64,000 bases of DNA from Diogma glabrata (GCA_963693315.1 OY856187.1:109919201-109983200); one strand, 5' to 3'. Positions 24,985-36,899 are shown, counted from the stretch's first letter. Numbers and translations are program-made. Notes: a model not told the origin generated them from the sequence alone.

Positions 24985-25050
24985 CCATTATTTGTAATTG
25001 ATCTAGACCGCCATACTTCACCATCATTAGCCAAACATAGTGACTAAAAT
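24985..25050 (-). CDS. Candidate host exon (first of two), function unknown
   Basis: On the minus strand a T-rich tract ending AACTCAG is followed by a 66-bp segment open in one frame only (FSHYVWLMMVKYGGLDQLQI). It ends at a consensus donor, G|GTGAGT (24984-24979). Consensus signals at both ends and compatible phase with the segment at 24478-24610 argue for a real spliced gene transcribed leftwards. The KYGGLDQL stretch is loosely like an armadillo-type helix, but that is a guess. No further upstream exon was found, perhaps because of the repeats that follow. Confidence 0.35.
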
Positions 25051-25074
25051 CTGAGTTCATGAGAAAAAATAATA

Positions 25075-25335
25075 CAAAATAATAACCAATCATTGCACCA
25101 ATGGTTCATTGCGATTAATGAATATGAATAATAAATAAAACAAAATATAATAGCCACTCTTTGCGCCAATGGTGCTGGCGATTGTTAAACAAGAATTATA
25201 ATGCAATATAATAACCAATCGTTACGCCAATAAAACCGACGATTTTTGAATACGAATGATAATACAATGTAATAAGCAATCGTTACTAATGGTCACAGGC
25301 GATTGTAAAACAATGATAAAAGAACAATAATATAC
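25075..25335. repeat. Minisatellite, about four units of 60-63 bp
   Basis: Diverged units begin AATAACCAATCRTTRC and contain a GGCGATTGT-like core. They recur at about 25080, 25148, 25206 and 25270. The array lies directly upstream of the candidate exon at 24985-25050 and may sit in an intron of the same gene. Confidence 0.65.
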
Positions 25336-25782
25336 ATCAATCGGTGCTCATTAATGAACAGTTGGTCATAAAACACTCATAAAAATTTCTTGTACTAAAC
25401 GTTATGTACTCATTACAAGAATTATTAAAACTGATGCAAAACTTTTCTTTCTATTAGATGTGACAAAAAATTGAAGTTTAGACATATTATTATTCAATAT
25501 GTCGTTCCCTTTTATTTGAAAAAACATCTGTTTCAGCTCTAAATTATTATAATTTGTTTAGAAAAAATAGTAATTCCTACTATATGACTTTTTTAACTCA
25601 CCATAAATAATATTGAAACTTTTTGTCATTATTCAATTATTAAACCAGTTCCACAACTACCAAATGAATAATTGTATCTCGTTAACGGATAGACATCTCT
25701 TCCAATCAAACAATTTTATGTGCGTAAAAGAACCACCCAAAAGAATTCAATTTTTGTTCGGGATTTCATACCCATTTTTCAT
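25336..25782. other. AT-rich DNA, no gene seen
   Basis: No feature supported. A small palindrome, ACCCATTTTTCATATATGGGT-like, abuts the large palindrome that starts at 25783. Confidence 0.4.
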
Positions 25783-27818
25783 ATATGGGTAATTCTTTTA
25801 TAAACCGAACAGATTTGGACAAAATCTGACCGACCCATTTTTGATTTGGCTGAAATTTTTTTTAGGGGTTTTCTATCGAAAAAAAAGATATACGTGCTCG
25901 AGGATTTTTTTTTTTTTTTGGAAAATAGAGCTGTTCTAAATTTCGAGAATTTCGTGATTTTCGGCTTGAAGACTTATTTTCAAAAATTCATAACTTCGGT
26001 TTTATAGAAGATAGAAGGTTTTTCTTTTCTTTATTTGAAAGTTAAAAGATGGAATCTTTTAAAAATAAATATTTTCAACTAAAGTTATTAACAAATTCCT
26101 ATTGTTATAAACAAATAAAATGTTAAAATTAAATTTTAACCATTGCCCCACTCATGAAATTAGTTTTTAATATTATCATCGTATTCATCGTTCAATTTTC
26201 TATAAAAAAAGTATTTTGTTTTAATGGAGAAATGATGTTTACTGTTAGAAATAAATTAATTTGTCGAGCGCGGGACGACAAAAAATTCCATATATGGGTC
26301 ATTCTTTTACATACCGAACAAAATAGGACAAAATGTGACTAAGACATTTTTGATTCAGCTGAAAATTTTTTTGAGGGTTCTATATAAACATTACGATATA
26401 CTTAATTTCGAATTTTTTGTTTTTTTTGTTTTTTAGGGGAAATAGAGCGGTTCTAAATTCCGAAAATTTTGTGATTTTTGGCTTGAAGACTTGTTTTCAA
26501 AGATTTATAACTTCGGTTCTGGTAGAGATAGACAGTTTTTGTTTGTTTTATTTTAAAGAATAGAGATGCAATTTAAAAAAAAAAATTATTAATTATAAAA
26601 ATTATTAACAAATACCTATTGTTAAAAACAAATAAAATTTTAAAATCAGTTTTTAGTAATTATATAAAAAAAATAAAGAGTGTTTAATGTAATCATCGTG
26701 TTCTACGTTCAATTTTCAATAAGAAACGTATATTTAATTATTAGCGAAATGAGTTTTATTGTTAGAAATGAACTAATTTATCGAGCGCGATACGATAACA
26801 AATTTTATAAATTTTTGTCGTCCGGCGCTGGAAAAATTAACTTATTTGTAACAGTAAAACTCATTTTTTCATTAATTAAATATACGTTTCTTATTGAAAA
26901 TTGAACGTAGAACACGATGATTACATTAAACACTCTTTATTTTTTTTATATAATTACTAAAAACTGATTTTAAAATTTTATTTGTTTTTAACAATAGGTA
27001 TTTGTTAATAATTTTTATAATTAATAATTTATTTTTAAATTGCATCTCTATTCTTTAAAATAAAACAAACAAAAACTGTCTATCTTTACCAGAACCGAAG
27101 TTATAAATCTTTGAAAACAAGTCTTCAAGCCAAAAATCACAAAATTCTCGGAATTTAGAACCGCTCTATTTCCCCTAAAAAACAAAATAAAAAAAAAAAT
27201 CCGAAATTAAGTATATGTAATGTTTATATAGAACCCTCAAAAAAATTTTCAGCTGAATCAAAAATGTCTTAGTCATATTTTGTCCTATTTTGTTCGGTAT
27301 GTAAAAGAATGACCCATATATGGAATTTTTTGTCGTCCCGCGCTCGATAAATTAATTTATTTCTAACAGTAAATATCATTTCTCCATTAAAACAAAATAC
27401 TTTTTTTATATAAAATTGAACGATGAATACGATGATAATATTAAAAACTAATTTCATGGGTGGAACAATGGTTAAAATTTAATTTTAACATTTTATTTGT
27501 TCATAACAATAGGAATTTGTTAATAACTTTAGTTGAAAATATTTATTTTTAAAAAATTCCATCTTTTAACTTTCAAATAAAGAAAAGAAAAACCTTCTAT
27601 CTTCTATAAAACCGAAGTTATGAATTTTTGAAAATAAGTCTTCAAGCCGAAAATCACGAAATTCTCGAAATTTAGAACAGCTCTATTTTCCAAAAAAAAA
27701 AAAAATCCTCGAACACGTATATCTTTTTTTTCGATAGAAAACCCCAAAAAAAAAATTCAGCCAAATCAAAAATGGGTCGGTCAGAAAGGTGTTCGGTTTA
27801 TAAAAGAATTACCCATAT
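25783..27818. mobile_element. 2.04-kb palindrome made of four related units (foldback-like)
   Basis: The left half (25783-about 26800) and right half (about 26802-27818) are inverted copies with little or no spacer, centred near AAATTTTATAAATTTTTG. Each half contains two diverged direct units of about 500 bp (25783-26285 and 26286-26800). Both units carry ATTCTTTTA-A-ACCGAAC at the start, GGCTTGAAGACTT-TTTTCAAA in the middle and TCGAGCGCG at the end, giving the order U1-U2-U2'-U1'. A 62-codon frame occurs at the same place in both halves (26154-26342 plus, 27269-27457 minus) with almost the same product. That follows from the symmetry and is not evidence of a gene by itself. Confidence 0.85.
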
Positions 27819-27845
27819 GAATGAAAATAAAAGTTTATCTCATTC

Positions 27846-27922
27846 TATACCATAGGAATAGATGTCATTGTTTTTTGTTGTCCATACCATAGGAATAGAT
27901 GTCATTGGTTTTTGTTGTCCTA
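27846..27922. repeat. Two-copy tandem repeat of about 39 bp
   Basis: TACCATAGGAATAGATGTCA followed by TTG-TTTTTGTTGTCC occurs twice in succession, just outside the palindrome. Confidence 0.75.
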
Positions 27923-29723
27923 AAGTGTCAGGCAAAATTTATACTGAATTGAATACTAATGAATACTGAATTAAAATAAGTAATTTAATAAATAAATGAT
28001 CAAAACAATAAAAATTGTTTAATTTAATATGAAATTACATTACATCTGGGGCGAACTATTATTGCACAAGATCTTTACATATTTCATTCGGAAAGCGCAT
28101 GGAATTTGGTACGAAAATGAGCATTGAATGGATCTGGATTGCGTACGGGAAATTCGTACTCACCAATACATAAAATCCGTGCTCTGAGAGACACCCATTC
28201 CGAGTACTCAGTGCAATTTTCAGTGCGAAAAGGTACGACTTTCCGTGCGCATTGCTTATTGGGATATTTCCTACATTATTTGTATTTACAAAACTATTAA
28301 TTTTTTTTTATCAATATAATTTTTTTATTTCACAATTTTATAGCAAAGCATAAGGTTCTTAAAACTTTTTAAATTTTTCTATGTCTTGACAAAGAACAAT
28401 GTGGTTCGCGTCAGCGTCTGGTAAGCCCAACCCACTTCATTAGCATAAGTTTCTCTTGATATTCACCACTAACCAACTATTTATTTTTTATTAAAATTTC
28501 ACGAACTGCGCAACTTAAATATATACACGTACAAGTATGGTATATATTAAATTCAATTAATGAAAGCGTTACAAAAAAAAATGAGACAAAAAAAACATTG
28601 AACTGATTGTTCTGTGTGAAGGGGACGAACGATAAAAATTATATCTACAGCAACGAATCGGTAAAGTACCATTTCAATGCAGATGGAATTATTTTAGAGA
28701 TAACTGCTTCGTAACAATGAAAGGGTGTCTGGCTACGTATGAAAGGGTGTCGATATAAGAGGAAAACTTCATTTCCAATGGTAAAATAAATTTTAGTGGG
28801 CTAGGGGATGAAACAAGCTGCATCTCATGAAAATGAGCAAGGCTTTTAGTAATTAAAGCCTTTGATCTCCTTTAGATGAATCTGGCCGAAATCTAATTGC
28901 CAAGCCATAAATAATCTAAGAAATCTGTGTTTGAGAATTTTGGATCCTGGATGGATACATTCCTGTTCATTATTTTCAGAGAAAATACCGCAAAAGTTCA
29001 GTAGATATGAAGTTTATTAGATTGGCATTAAGGACATAGACCACAACTGTTATGATGACTCTGGAAAACCTTAAGCATCGACAATAGCATAAAGTAGTCA
29101 TAAAATCTCATGGCTTCACCTGCTAAAAAGAATCGCTCATAATGAAACTAGAACTTCCACTACATAAAAATTTTGATATAGATTTTTTTGCTGACTATAC
29201 TAAGAATAAAAACCTGGCTGTCCGAGTTATGTCACCAATTTATATCATGTGAGCTTGAAAGCACTATTACCAATAGTAAAAGTTTGTTTCTTTAAGAGTA
29301 CTACTTCAAATTTGAAAGTATTAAATTCCAGAGGATAGCACAACTTTGCTTCTAATATCCAACGTTAAGAAGCCATAGACAAACCTCTTTATGTTCCAGG
29401 TCTTGTTAGAGCACATCAGGACCTTGAGAGTGTTTTTGAATTGTTTACAATCCAAAATTGAAAAACTAAACAAAGGTTCAAGAAACTTCTAAACAGAGCT
29501 TTGAAAATTCGTGCTGAAACCGATTGGGCTCTGTACAGAAGATTTTTCAAAAAACAATCGAAAAAAGGTCTTCACATATAGCGAGACTGGTTAACCTGAA
29601 TACAAATCTTAACATAAATCTTCATATCTGACCGGATTTGTCCTATAACGATTCAACAGTTTTGGAACATAATAGGAGATATACTCTCAAGAGATTTATT
29701 GCATCGCTTGCATCAATTTTGAA
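27923..29723. other. Intergenic DNA with possible decayed coding remnant
   Basis: Around 28090-28260 a GC-richer segment holds an imperfect inverted pair (GCGTACGGGAAATTCGTAC against GTACGACTTTCCGTGCGC). Around 29480-29590 a short plus-strand frame (RALKIRAETDWALY) looks protein-like and may be an old transposon remnant, but it is broken and not identifiable. Nothing else is supported. Confidence 0.3.
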
Positions 29724-29725
29724 TA

Positions 29726-31421
29726 CAGTCAAACCTGGTTATAAAATCCTCGGATATAACGAAAACCTCTTTTTAACAAATATTTTAAATAGTCCAATTA
29801 ATATTCTCATAAAGCACAATATAAATTTTCCTTTTTATAACGAACCTCGTTATAACGTTATAACGAATTGTATTTCAATAAAAATTAAAGCATACCACCT
29901 ATATTTTACTGAATATAACGAATATGTTTTTCCATTTTTTGAACACTCACACATATATTTATTATTTTAAATTTTTATTCATTTAAATATGTGTTTATAC
30001 AGGTGGAAGCAAAATCAATCATGATGAAAAACGTGATTTACTCAGGTGAAAAAGTCGAAATTTGAGCCTGACCATTTTTGATTTTTCTGAAACTTGGCAT
30101 ATAAGTAGTATGGACAAAATAAAAAATACAACTTATTTTACAATTTTTTTAAAGTGCATAGTTTGAGCATAGCACCCCAACATGCATGAAAAATGAAAAT
30201 TCTGCCAATCCGATGTAAGCTTAAAATTAAATTGCTCAAGAACGGCTATACCGTTCATCAAACTTTTTAATTTTTGATAGATGATTAGTCGTTTGAAAAA
30301 AAAAATTAATTAATAGTTTTTGTAATTAATTTTTAAATGAAAATATTAAAAAACTTTTTTAAAGATGGCGCTAGGGTCGAAGATCAATTGAAATTTGATT
30401 AATTTTTTTTCTGAAAATAGTTCTATCCTTACTCTAAGATATTTCAAATTTACAAAGTGGCGTTAATTCGTGTTCTTGAGATATTTAATTTTAAAGATTT
30501 TTGGTCCCACTAAAATTCGAATTTTTCATCATATTTTCGAAGTTCAGTGGTTAAAATTTTTTTTGATAAAAATTGTTCAAAAAAATAAAGAACAATTAGT
30601 CTGATCGGGATCAGGGAATTATATTAAATTATATGGCTAAGGTGGCATGGGACCTGGTGCAACCAAATATCATCGCAAATTGTTTTTAAAAAGCTTTGCC
30701 TACCTGTCACGATAATTCTTAAGCTACTGATGATAATATTGAAGCCACCTGACAGGAGGTGGAAAATTGATATTGGCGAGATCCAGTAATTCAGAATTTA
30801 AGTAGAGACTTAAATTGGCGGATTATTTAAATGTAGATGAGAATGTTATTGTATCGGAAGACATCAGCGATAAAGGTATTTTAAATGCAGCTTGGCAATC
30901 TAACATGAATACACACGATGAATATGAGAATGACAGTAGAGATGATTTAGAAATGCCAACTATTAAAGATTTAGAAAAATGTTTGAACTCATTTAGAATT
31001 TTTTTTAGTTGTCAACCTAAATGTGAAGTTGAATTTCAACATATTAATGATATTGAGAGAAAATTGGAGCAAATGCGTCATACTGCTTTAAAACAAACTC
31101 TCATAACCGAATTTGCTGTAACCACAGCTAACTAAATTCAGGAATCACAACTTTAGGAAACGGATTCTCTTTAGTTAACATTATATTTGTACACTTTACA
31201 TAGCTAAATATTTACTTATAAAAATTTGAAATATATGTACCATTTATAATTTAATTTCTAATTTAGTTTTACGTTGAATAAATGAAATATTTTATTTTAC
31301 CTCTTTTTAACGAATATTTATATTTTTACCTTTTTATAACGAAACCTGGATATAAATATGTTTTCAAAATAACGAATATTTTTGCTGGTCCCATGAAGTT
31401 CGTTATATCCAGGTTTGACTG
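29726..31421 (+). mobile_element. pogo/Tigger-type DNA transposon, internally degraded
   Basis: The left end CAGTCAAACCTGGTTATAA and the right end TTATATCCAGGTTTGACTG are terminal inverted repeats of the form known from Tigger/pogo elements. Each is flanked by TA (29724-29725 and 31422-31423). The 1.7-kb length is shorter than an autonomous element with a full DDE transposase, and only the tail of the transposase is recognisable. A segment at 30020-30110 (GATGAAAAACGTGATTTACTC and following) is shared with 36588-36650, so a second repeat may be embedded in it. Confidence 0.85.
30633..31135 (+). pseudogene. Tigger transposase C-terminal remnant
   Basis: From 30633 the frame reads MAKVAWDLVQPNIIANCF and then meets TAA at 30687-30689. 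AW..V.P..I.NCF is the conserved block just after the DDE domain of Tigger/jerky-type transposases. A different frame from 30815 to 31135 gives a 106-residue acidic tail (YLNVDENVIVSEDI, then LEMPTIKDLEKCLNSF), which suits the C-terminal region of the same proteins. The two parts are out of frame and separated by stops. No DNA-binding HTH or DDE residues are visible upstream, so the gene cannot make an active enzyme. Confidence 0.7.
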
Positions 31422-31608
31422 TATATACAATATGCCTTGAAAAGAATAACTTGGAAATTAACTATTGTGAAAAGGCCGATCAGTCTTTTCTCATACATGC
31501 TGAAATCTTTGGCATGACTGATCGATTGGCATATTAAAAATGGCTGTGTGAGAAAATCCTGCTAAGCCAGCAACAACAGTTGGTGCTGGAAGATTTGTCT
31601 AACCATAA

Positions 31609-31712
31609 ATGCACACTAGACTGGTCGTTAAAAATTAAATTTTCCGAGACGCTTCCTAAAAAATTCTTTGTGGTCAAAAAAACACGAGAGCAATTTTTTT
31701 TAAATGATGAAT
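31609..31712 (+). repeat. Left copy of a dispersed inverted repeat (partner at 34735-34833)
   Basis: TGCACACTAGACTGGTCGTT, then AATTTTC...CCTAAAAAATTCTTTGTGGTCAA, is matched in inverse by 34735-34833. The two copies are 3.1 kb apart and may be the ends of one element enclosing the minisatellite and a smaller foldback. Overlapping short open frames on both strands are not gene-like. Confidence 0.65.
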
Positions 31713-32403
31713 ATTTTGACGAAAAAGCACTAATTTTGATTTTTCTTGTCACGATTATTTTTTTATTCTTTTATGGAAAATTAGGTTTTTGAAAATCAGT
31801 TCTTTTTCAAAATACCATGTGAAGAACTACACGTTTTAGGAAAAAAGTGATTTGGACCTTTTTTGTTGAGTTAAATTTTCTACATATTTTTCTATATATT
31901 TTTTGAAGTAAAACTTCTTTAGGCGCGTTTTAAGAATTTTGCAACGGAAGGACAAAAAACGAATATAATATTCGGCAAATATACGATACATTTCAATTAT
32001 GATACACATATAAATGTCGGAAGTAGTCATTTGAACAGATATATAACCATATATGTTCATCTCTATCATACTACAGTCTGATTTTGAATTTTAAACATAT
32101 ACATGCACACAATTCCAAAAAAACTTAAGTAGAAATTTAAACACAATAAAATAAAAAAGAAATTAGAAGTAAAAAAGGCAAACGAATATTATGTTCCGCA
32201 AGTATGCGACAATTCGATTATGTGTATTGTATTTTTTATACGCTTATTCAGTATCGTATTAAAGGTTATATGAGTTGGACGTGTCGATCTTAGATTTAAA
32301 TATCTAATAATATAATATTCGTAATATTTTATTGAGTTTCGTAATTTTTTAAATTTGTATTTTGAATTGTTTTAGTTTTTTGAAGTAAAACTTCTTTAGG
32401 GCT
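31713..32403. other. AT-rich DNA, no gene seen
   Basis: A GAAGTAAAACTTCTTTAGG motif lies at about 31905-31923 and again at 32381-32399, bounding most of this stretch. Otherwise nothing is supported. Confidence 0.4.
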
Positions 32404-33040
32404 GGTTATAGTAGTCATTGTGGTCATGATGGCCATGGTGGTCATGGTGGTCATGGTAGTCATGGTGGTAATAGTGGTCATGGTGATCATAGTGGTAATG
32501 GTGATCACGGTGTTCATGGTGGTTATGGCGGTCATGGTGGTCACGGTGGTCATGGTGGTCATTGTGTTCATTGTGGTCATGGTGGTCATAGTGGTCATGG
32601 TGGCTATGGTGGTTATGGTGGTCACGATGGTCATGGTGGTTACGGTGGTCATGGTGGTCATGGTGTTCACGGTGGTCATGTTGGTTATGGTGGTCATGGT
32701 GGTCATGGTGGTTATAGTGGTTATGGTGGTCATGGTGGTAATGGTGGTCACGGTGGTCACGGTGGTCATGCGTGGTTATGGTGGTCATGTTGGTTATGGT
32801 GGTCACGGTGGTCATGGCGGTCACGGTGGTCATGGTGGTTATGGTGGTCATGGTGTTCACGGTGGTCATGATGGTCATGTTGTTCACGGTGGTCATGATG
32901 GTCATATTGTTCATGGCGGTCAAGGTGGTCATGGTGGTCATGGTGGTAATGGTGGTCACGGTGGTCATGGTGGTCATCGTGTTCATGGTGGTCAAGATGG
33001 TCGTGGTAGTGTCAGGGTGGTCATGGTGGTCATGGTGTTT
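32404..33040. repeat. GGTCATGGT-type 9-bp minisatellite, about 640 bp
   Basis: The array is built from 9-bp units close to GGTCATGGT/GGTCACGGT, grouped in a loose higher-order pattern. Because the unit length is a multiple of three, both strands stay open for long stretches. One frame gives a Met/Val-rich product, another gives Gly-His-Tyr repeats, and the minus strand gives Met-Thr or Asp-His-His repeats. The Gly-His frame has no start codon with an upstream coding segment and is shifted once inside the array. I therefore treat it as a minisatellite and not as a gly/his-rich protein gene. Confidence 0.85.
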
Positions 33041-33130
33041 AGAGTTTGCATCCCGGGCTTTCCCGGGCGGGAAAAAATATTTGTGTTGATTAAATTTGTT
33101 TTGTTAAATAGAAAAATGAGTGGTGTAATC

Positions 33131-33626
33131 TTTGCACGCGGTTGAAATAAATTTCTTTGGCTACTGTGGCAGGTATTAATAAAAAGATGAAATATAAAAT
33201 AAATATGTCATATTGCAATTTAGAGTTACATTTCTTGATAATATAATTTGCAGCATGTGTAATAAAAAGTAATATTTACATAATGTATTACAAAGTCAAT
33301 TCAATTATTAACATAATTGAAATATGAAATTAGAGGTTTATGACGAATTTGCTAAATTTTTTGAAAAATGCATCAATTGTTGTACCAATTGTTAAATTGG
33401 TGATGACATGTATTCATCGTGAAATTTAATTTGTAATACGTTGTAAGACTTTGAAAAACATGTAAATATGGCTTTTTATTACACATTGTTTAAAATTATA
33501 TTATCAAGAATATTAGAAAGAAACTCTAAATTTCAATATGACATATCTATTTAATTTTATATTTAATATTTTTAGTAATTCCTGTTGCAGTGGCCAAAGA
33601 AGTTTTACTTCAACAGCGTGTAAAGA
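33131..33626. mobile_element. About 500-bp foldback MITE
   Basis: TTTGCACGCGGTTGAA at the left is inverted as TTCAACAGCGTGTAAA at the right. The arms continue through TTCTTTGGCTACTG / CAGTGGCCAAAGAA and an ATGTCATATTG...TTTAGAGTT block for about 160 bp. The centre (about 33290-33455) is unpaired. The motif GAAGTAAAACTTCTTT inside the right arm also occurs at about 31905 and 32381, so related copies are nearby. Confidence 0.75.
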
Positions 33627-34734
33627 TACGCACTTCATTTTTTTTTAAATCTGCATGTTTTGTTCACAGTTAGAAAAAAACTTGAATATGTAATGCAAAT
33701 TGCTACACATATGGATCCTACGGAAACATTACAAAAGAATACAAAGCTTGCTAAAATGTTAAATTCAATGCTCTTTGCATTCATATTTAACAGAGTACTT
33801 GGAATAAAATATAAAGCTTGTTGTATTAAAAATGTTTATTATTTGCATTAAATAATATTACGCGCGACATTTTTTTTTGTATGACATTTTAATGCAAATT
33901 ACATTATAATTTAGAGTTACTTTGATTATTATGCACCTGTATTTAACACAAATATTATTTGCTGCAATTAGTTATATATATTCAGATAAACTAAATATAA
34001 AACAAAAATTTGATCTGTATTTTAACTGAAATAAAATTTATATCACTTCACTTATATATTATATTTGTCATATTTCACTTGTATATTTCCAATTGACTTG
34101 TATATTTCCAATTATTATTGGAACAAAATCACTACAACTATTGTGTTTGTATTTTTAATTAGTTTTTTAATCAGTTTTTTTTTTAATTTGTTTTTTTAAA
34201 AGTTAGACATACATTTTAATTTATTTTTTTTTTTGCACGCACAATTTAACCAATAATTTTAATTAAAACTTAATCTACTCAAAAAGAACTCAGACATTAT
34301 ATCAATTTGAAATTTCAAAACATAAACTAATTTCATTTCTAATTTCAATACTTTTATCACAAAAAAATAAATTCGAACAAAAAAATGATGTACAAAACAA
34401 AGAAAAAAATCTTAAAATGAAAATCAGTTAAGATTTGTACAGCTAACGAAAATTACGATTATTTATTTATTATTGTAGCAAGTTGCATTCACACTTCTAG
34501 CAGTTCTGTAGAAATAAATTATGATGCAAGAGTTATTTTAAAGTTTGTAGATATGCATTAAAAGTACTTTAATGCAACATTTGCTTTGTATTTAAATAAT
34601 AACTTGCTTTAAATAACTCATATTGCAAAGCCTGCTTTAAAAATTGCAGTTAGTTTTTCAACTGTGTGGGATATTGAAGAAAATCTACGGTTCTATCAAA
34701 AAATCAGCGTCGATGATTTCGCGTGTTCTTTTGA
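33627..34734. other. AT-rich intergenic DNA, no gene seen
   Basis: A 63-codon frame at 33660-33851 has no motif. Two adjacent copies of CTTGTATATTTCCAATT lie near 34078-34112. Nothing else is supported. Confidence 0.4.
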
Positions 34735-34833
34735 TTTAAAAAAAAATTACCCTCACGGTTTTTTGACCATAAAGAATTTTTTTAGGGGGCATCAGAGAAA
34801 ATTCAATTTTAAACGACCAGTCTAATGCACACC
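34735..34833 (-). repeat. Right copy of the dispersed inverted repeat (partner at 31609-31712)
   Basis: Read on the minus strand it gives TGTGCATTAGACTGGTCGTT and a CTAAAAAAATTCTTTATGGT block, matching 31609-31712 over about 100 bp with scattered differences. Confidence 0.65.
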
Positions 34834-36580
34834 CAACTCGTTGCTTATACATACTCTACTCTTCCTTCATATGGTAATACTTTTCAACTCCAAGACAGTG
34901 AGAAGTAATATTTTGTTGTTCGTGACTGCTCATGCTAAGACCAAACGCGAGCTCTTGATAGCCCTTGTCAGCCCTTTCATATTCATAAAATCTAGATTTC
35001 TTTTAATTAAAAACAAAACAAAGAAATATTATTTAGCAAATAAAATAACCTGAAATGTTAGGTGTTAATGGTAATAAATACAGTTCAATAAGTCTATGAA
35101 ACATAATATCAGAGACAAGTTTTAGATTAAAAATAAATGTTCGTCACGAAACTGTCGTCTTTAACTGACTGCATTTTCAGTTTGGTTTAATATAATGCAT
35201 ATATGTACATTGAAAAGTCAAAATATAAATTTGTCGACGCAAGCAGTTCTCCAAAAACAAACTTATGTACATATATAAATAAACAAAGTAAGAAAAATAA
35301 CTAAATTATAATCAATTTAAATTTTTAATGATAAAATTTCTTGATTCAACAAAACCAAAAATTGTTTTCTACCAATATGTTTTTACTTAGTACTGAACAA
35401 ATGTTTTTGTATTCAGTAAATATGTAGCTCTATCTCAAACCAAGAAAATAGAAATAAAAGATTTTTACAATTGAATAGTATTCTAGTTTCTAGAAATGAA
35501 AAATTTACATTTATTGTTTGTGACAATTTTGTACATATAGCTTAAGATATTTTGAACCCATAGGAATAGGTTTAAAAAATAAAATTAATTTAGTTTGTAA
35601 TTTAATGCAACTTAATTAAGAAAAAAACTAAATCAAATCTTGAAACCAACGATTTAAATTAATTTTATTTTATAAATATAATACAACATAAAATAAAATC
35701 TATTCGAATCCCTTCTATTTATACAAAAGAAAATTTCCAAACGGAAAAATCAATTATTTGTTCTGTCTTTTTTTTTCGACTAAACCAAAGAAATGTAAGA
35801 AAAAAATAAATTAGAATGAATCGCAGTAAATAAAAATCTCAATTAAAAAGAAATAGATACAGATTTAAAATAAAACTCGATTTAGCAACCCTTGTTATTT
35901 AGTACAATCTATCTATTCAAAAGCAGATAATTATTCATAGATTGTAGTTCCCAGTTTTTGTTGGTTTTGTATTTTTTTTCTTTCCTTTTATTGTTATTGG
36001 TGCTAAGTATTTTCCTAGGTTTTTTGTGTTGTCCAAAAATAAGAATAATCCCTAATGGTAATTTATCTCAACAAGACCAAAAAATAAGTTAAATTATCTT
36101 GAAGTATCTTTTGTTTTTGATTTTATTTAAACTTATCTTCATTAAAGAAAGACAATACGTTTCTTTCTATTGATTTAAATCTTTTCATTGTCTCTAATTT
36201 AAAAAAAAAAGCTTAGAAAATTATAAAAATATAAAATTATATAAGTGAATTCGGGGTAGAACAGACATTAACGGAATTGTTTGGGGATTTTCGTAATAAA
36301 TATTAAATAATTATACAACACTATATATATATGAAGGATGGGTAGAAATCAATTTAGATGACATCCTAAGTAACGAATATTTGTATTCACATGCAAACTC
36401 ATGAAACTGTAAAAATAAAGTGATCTTTTTCATTTTAAATTATTTGTGGGGTTTCTCTTCCTCATTTGGTTCATCATAGCACATCTAATGTTTTCCCTGG
36501 CCCACTTGAAATACTCATATTATGTGGTTTACTTTGTCTCTTTTATTCGGTTTTTAGGTTGTTTAACTTCAATAATTGAT
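34834..36580. other. AT-rich intergenic DNA, no gene seen
   Basis: Short frames here have no domain content. No element boundaries could be supported. Confidence 0.45.
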
Positions 36581-36587
36581 GTGCATA

Positions 36588-36650
36588 TTGATGAAAAACG
36601 TGATCTACACAGGTGAAAAAGTCGAAATTTGAACTTGACCATTTTTGACT
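36588..36650 (+). repeat. Short dispersed repeat shared with 30020-30110
   Basis: GATGAAAAACGTGATCTACAC, then AGGTGAAAAAGTCGAAATTTG and a GACCATTTTTGA tail, match the segment inside the Tigger element almost base for base. Confidence 0.7.
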
Positions 36651-36899
36651 TGACCATATTTTCTGCATAGGATCTTGATGAAACTGTGGCAAATGATACA
36701 GGTTCACTTGAAAATGGAAGATCTGGATTCATTTCAAATTTGGACAAAATGGCGGTGGTCTCCCGAACACCTCTAAGTTTAAATCTTAAATAACTTCTGA
36801 TCCCGGGCTATGATCTTATTGAAACTTAGTGTATAAGGTTTTAGTACTGTTTCCAATATTTATGCATACCAACTTCCGGTTTGTCACTTCCGGTTAAAA

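Noticed and set aside
26154..26342. 62-codon frame duplicated in inverse at 27269-27457
   Set aside because: The duplication follows from the palindrome; there is no start context, splice signal or known domain.
28090..28260. GC-richer imperfect inverted pair as a MITE
   Set aside because: Only about 20 bp of each arm pairs and no termini or duplication could be defined.
29638..29970. 110-codon plus-strand frame
   Set aside because: It runs across the left terminal repeat of the Tigger element, so it is a chance fusion.
32420..33145. 241-codon plus-strand frame and 146-199-codon minus-strand frames in the GGTCATGGT array
   Set aside because: Simple 9-bp repetition keeps all frames open; products are Met/Val, Met/Thr or His/Asp repeats with no unique coding segment, signal peptide or conserved domain.
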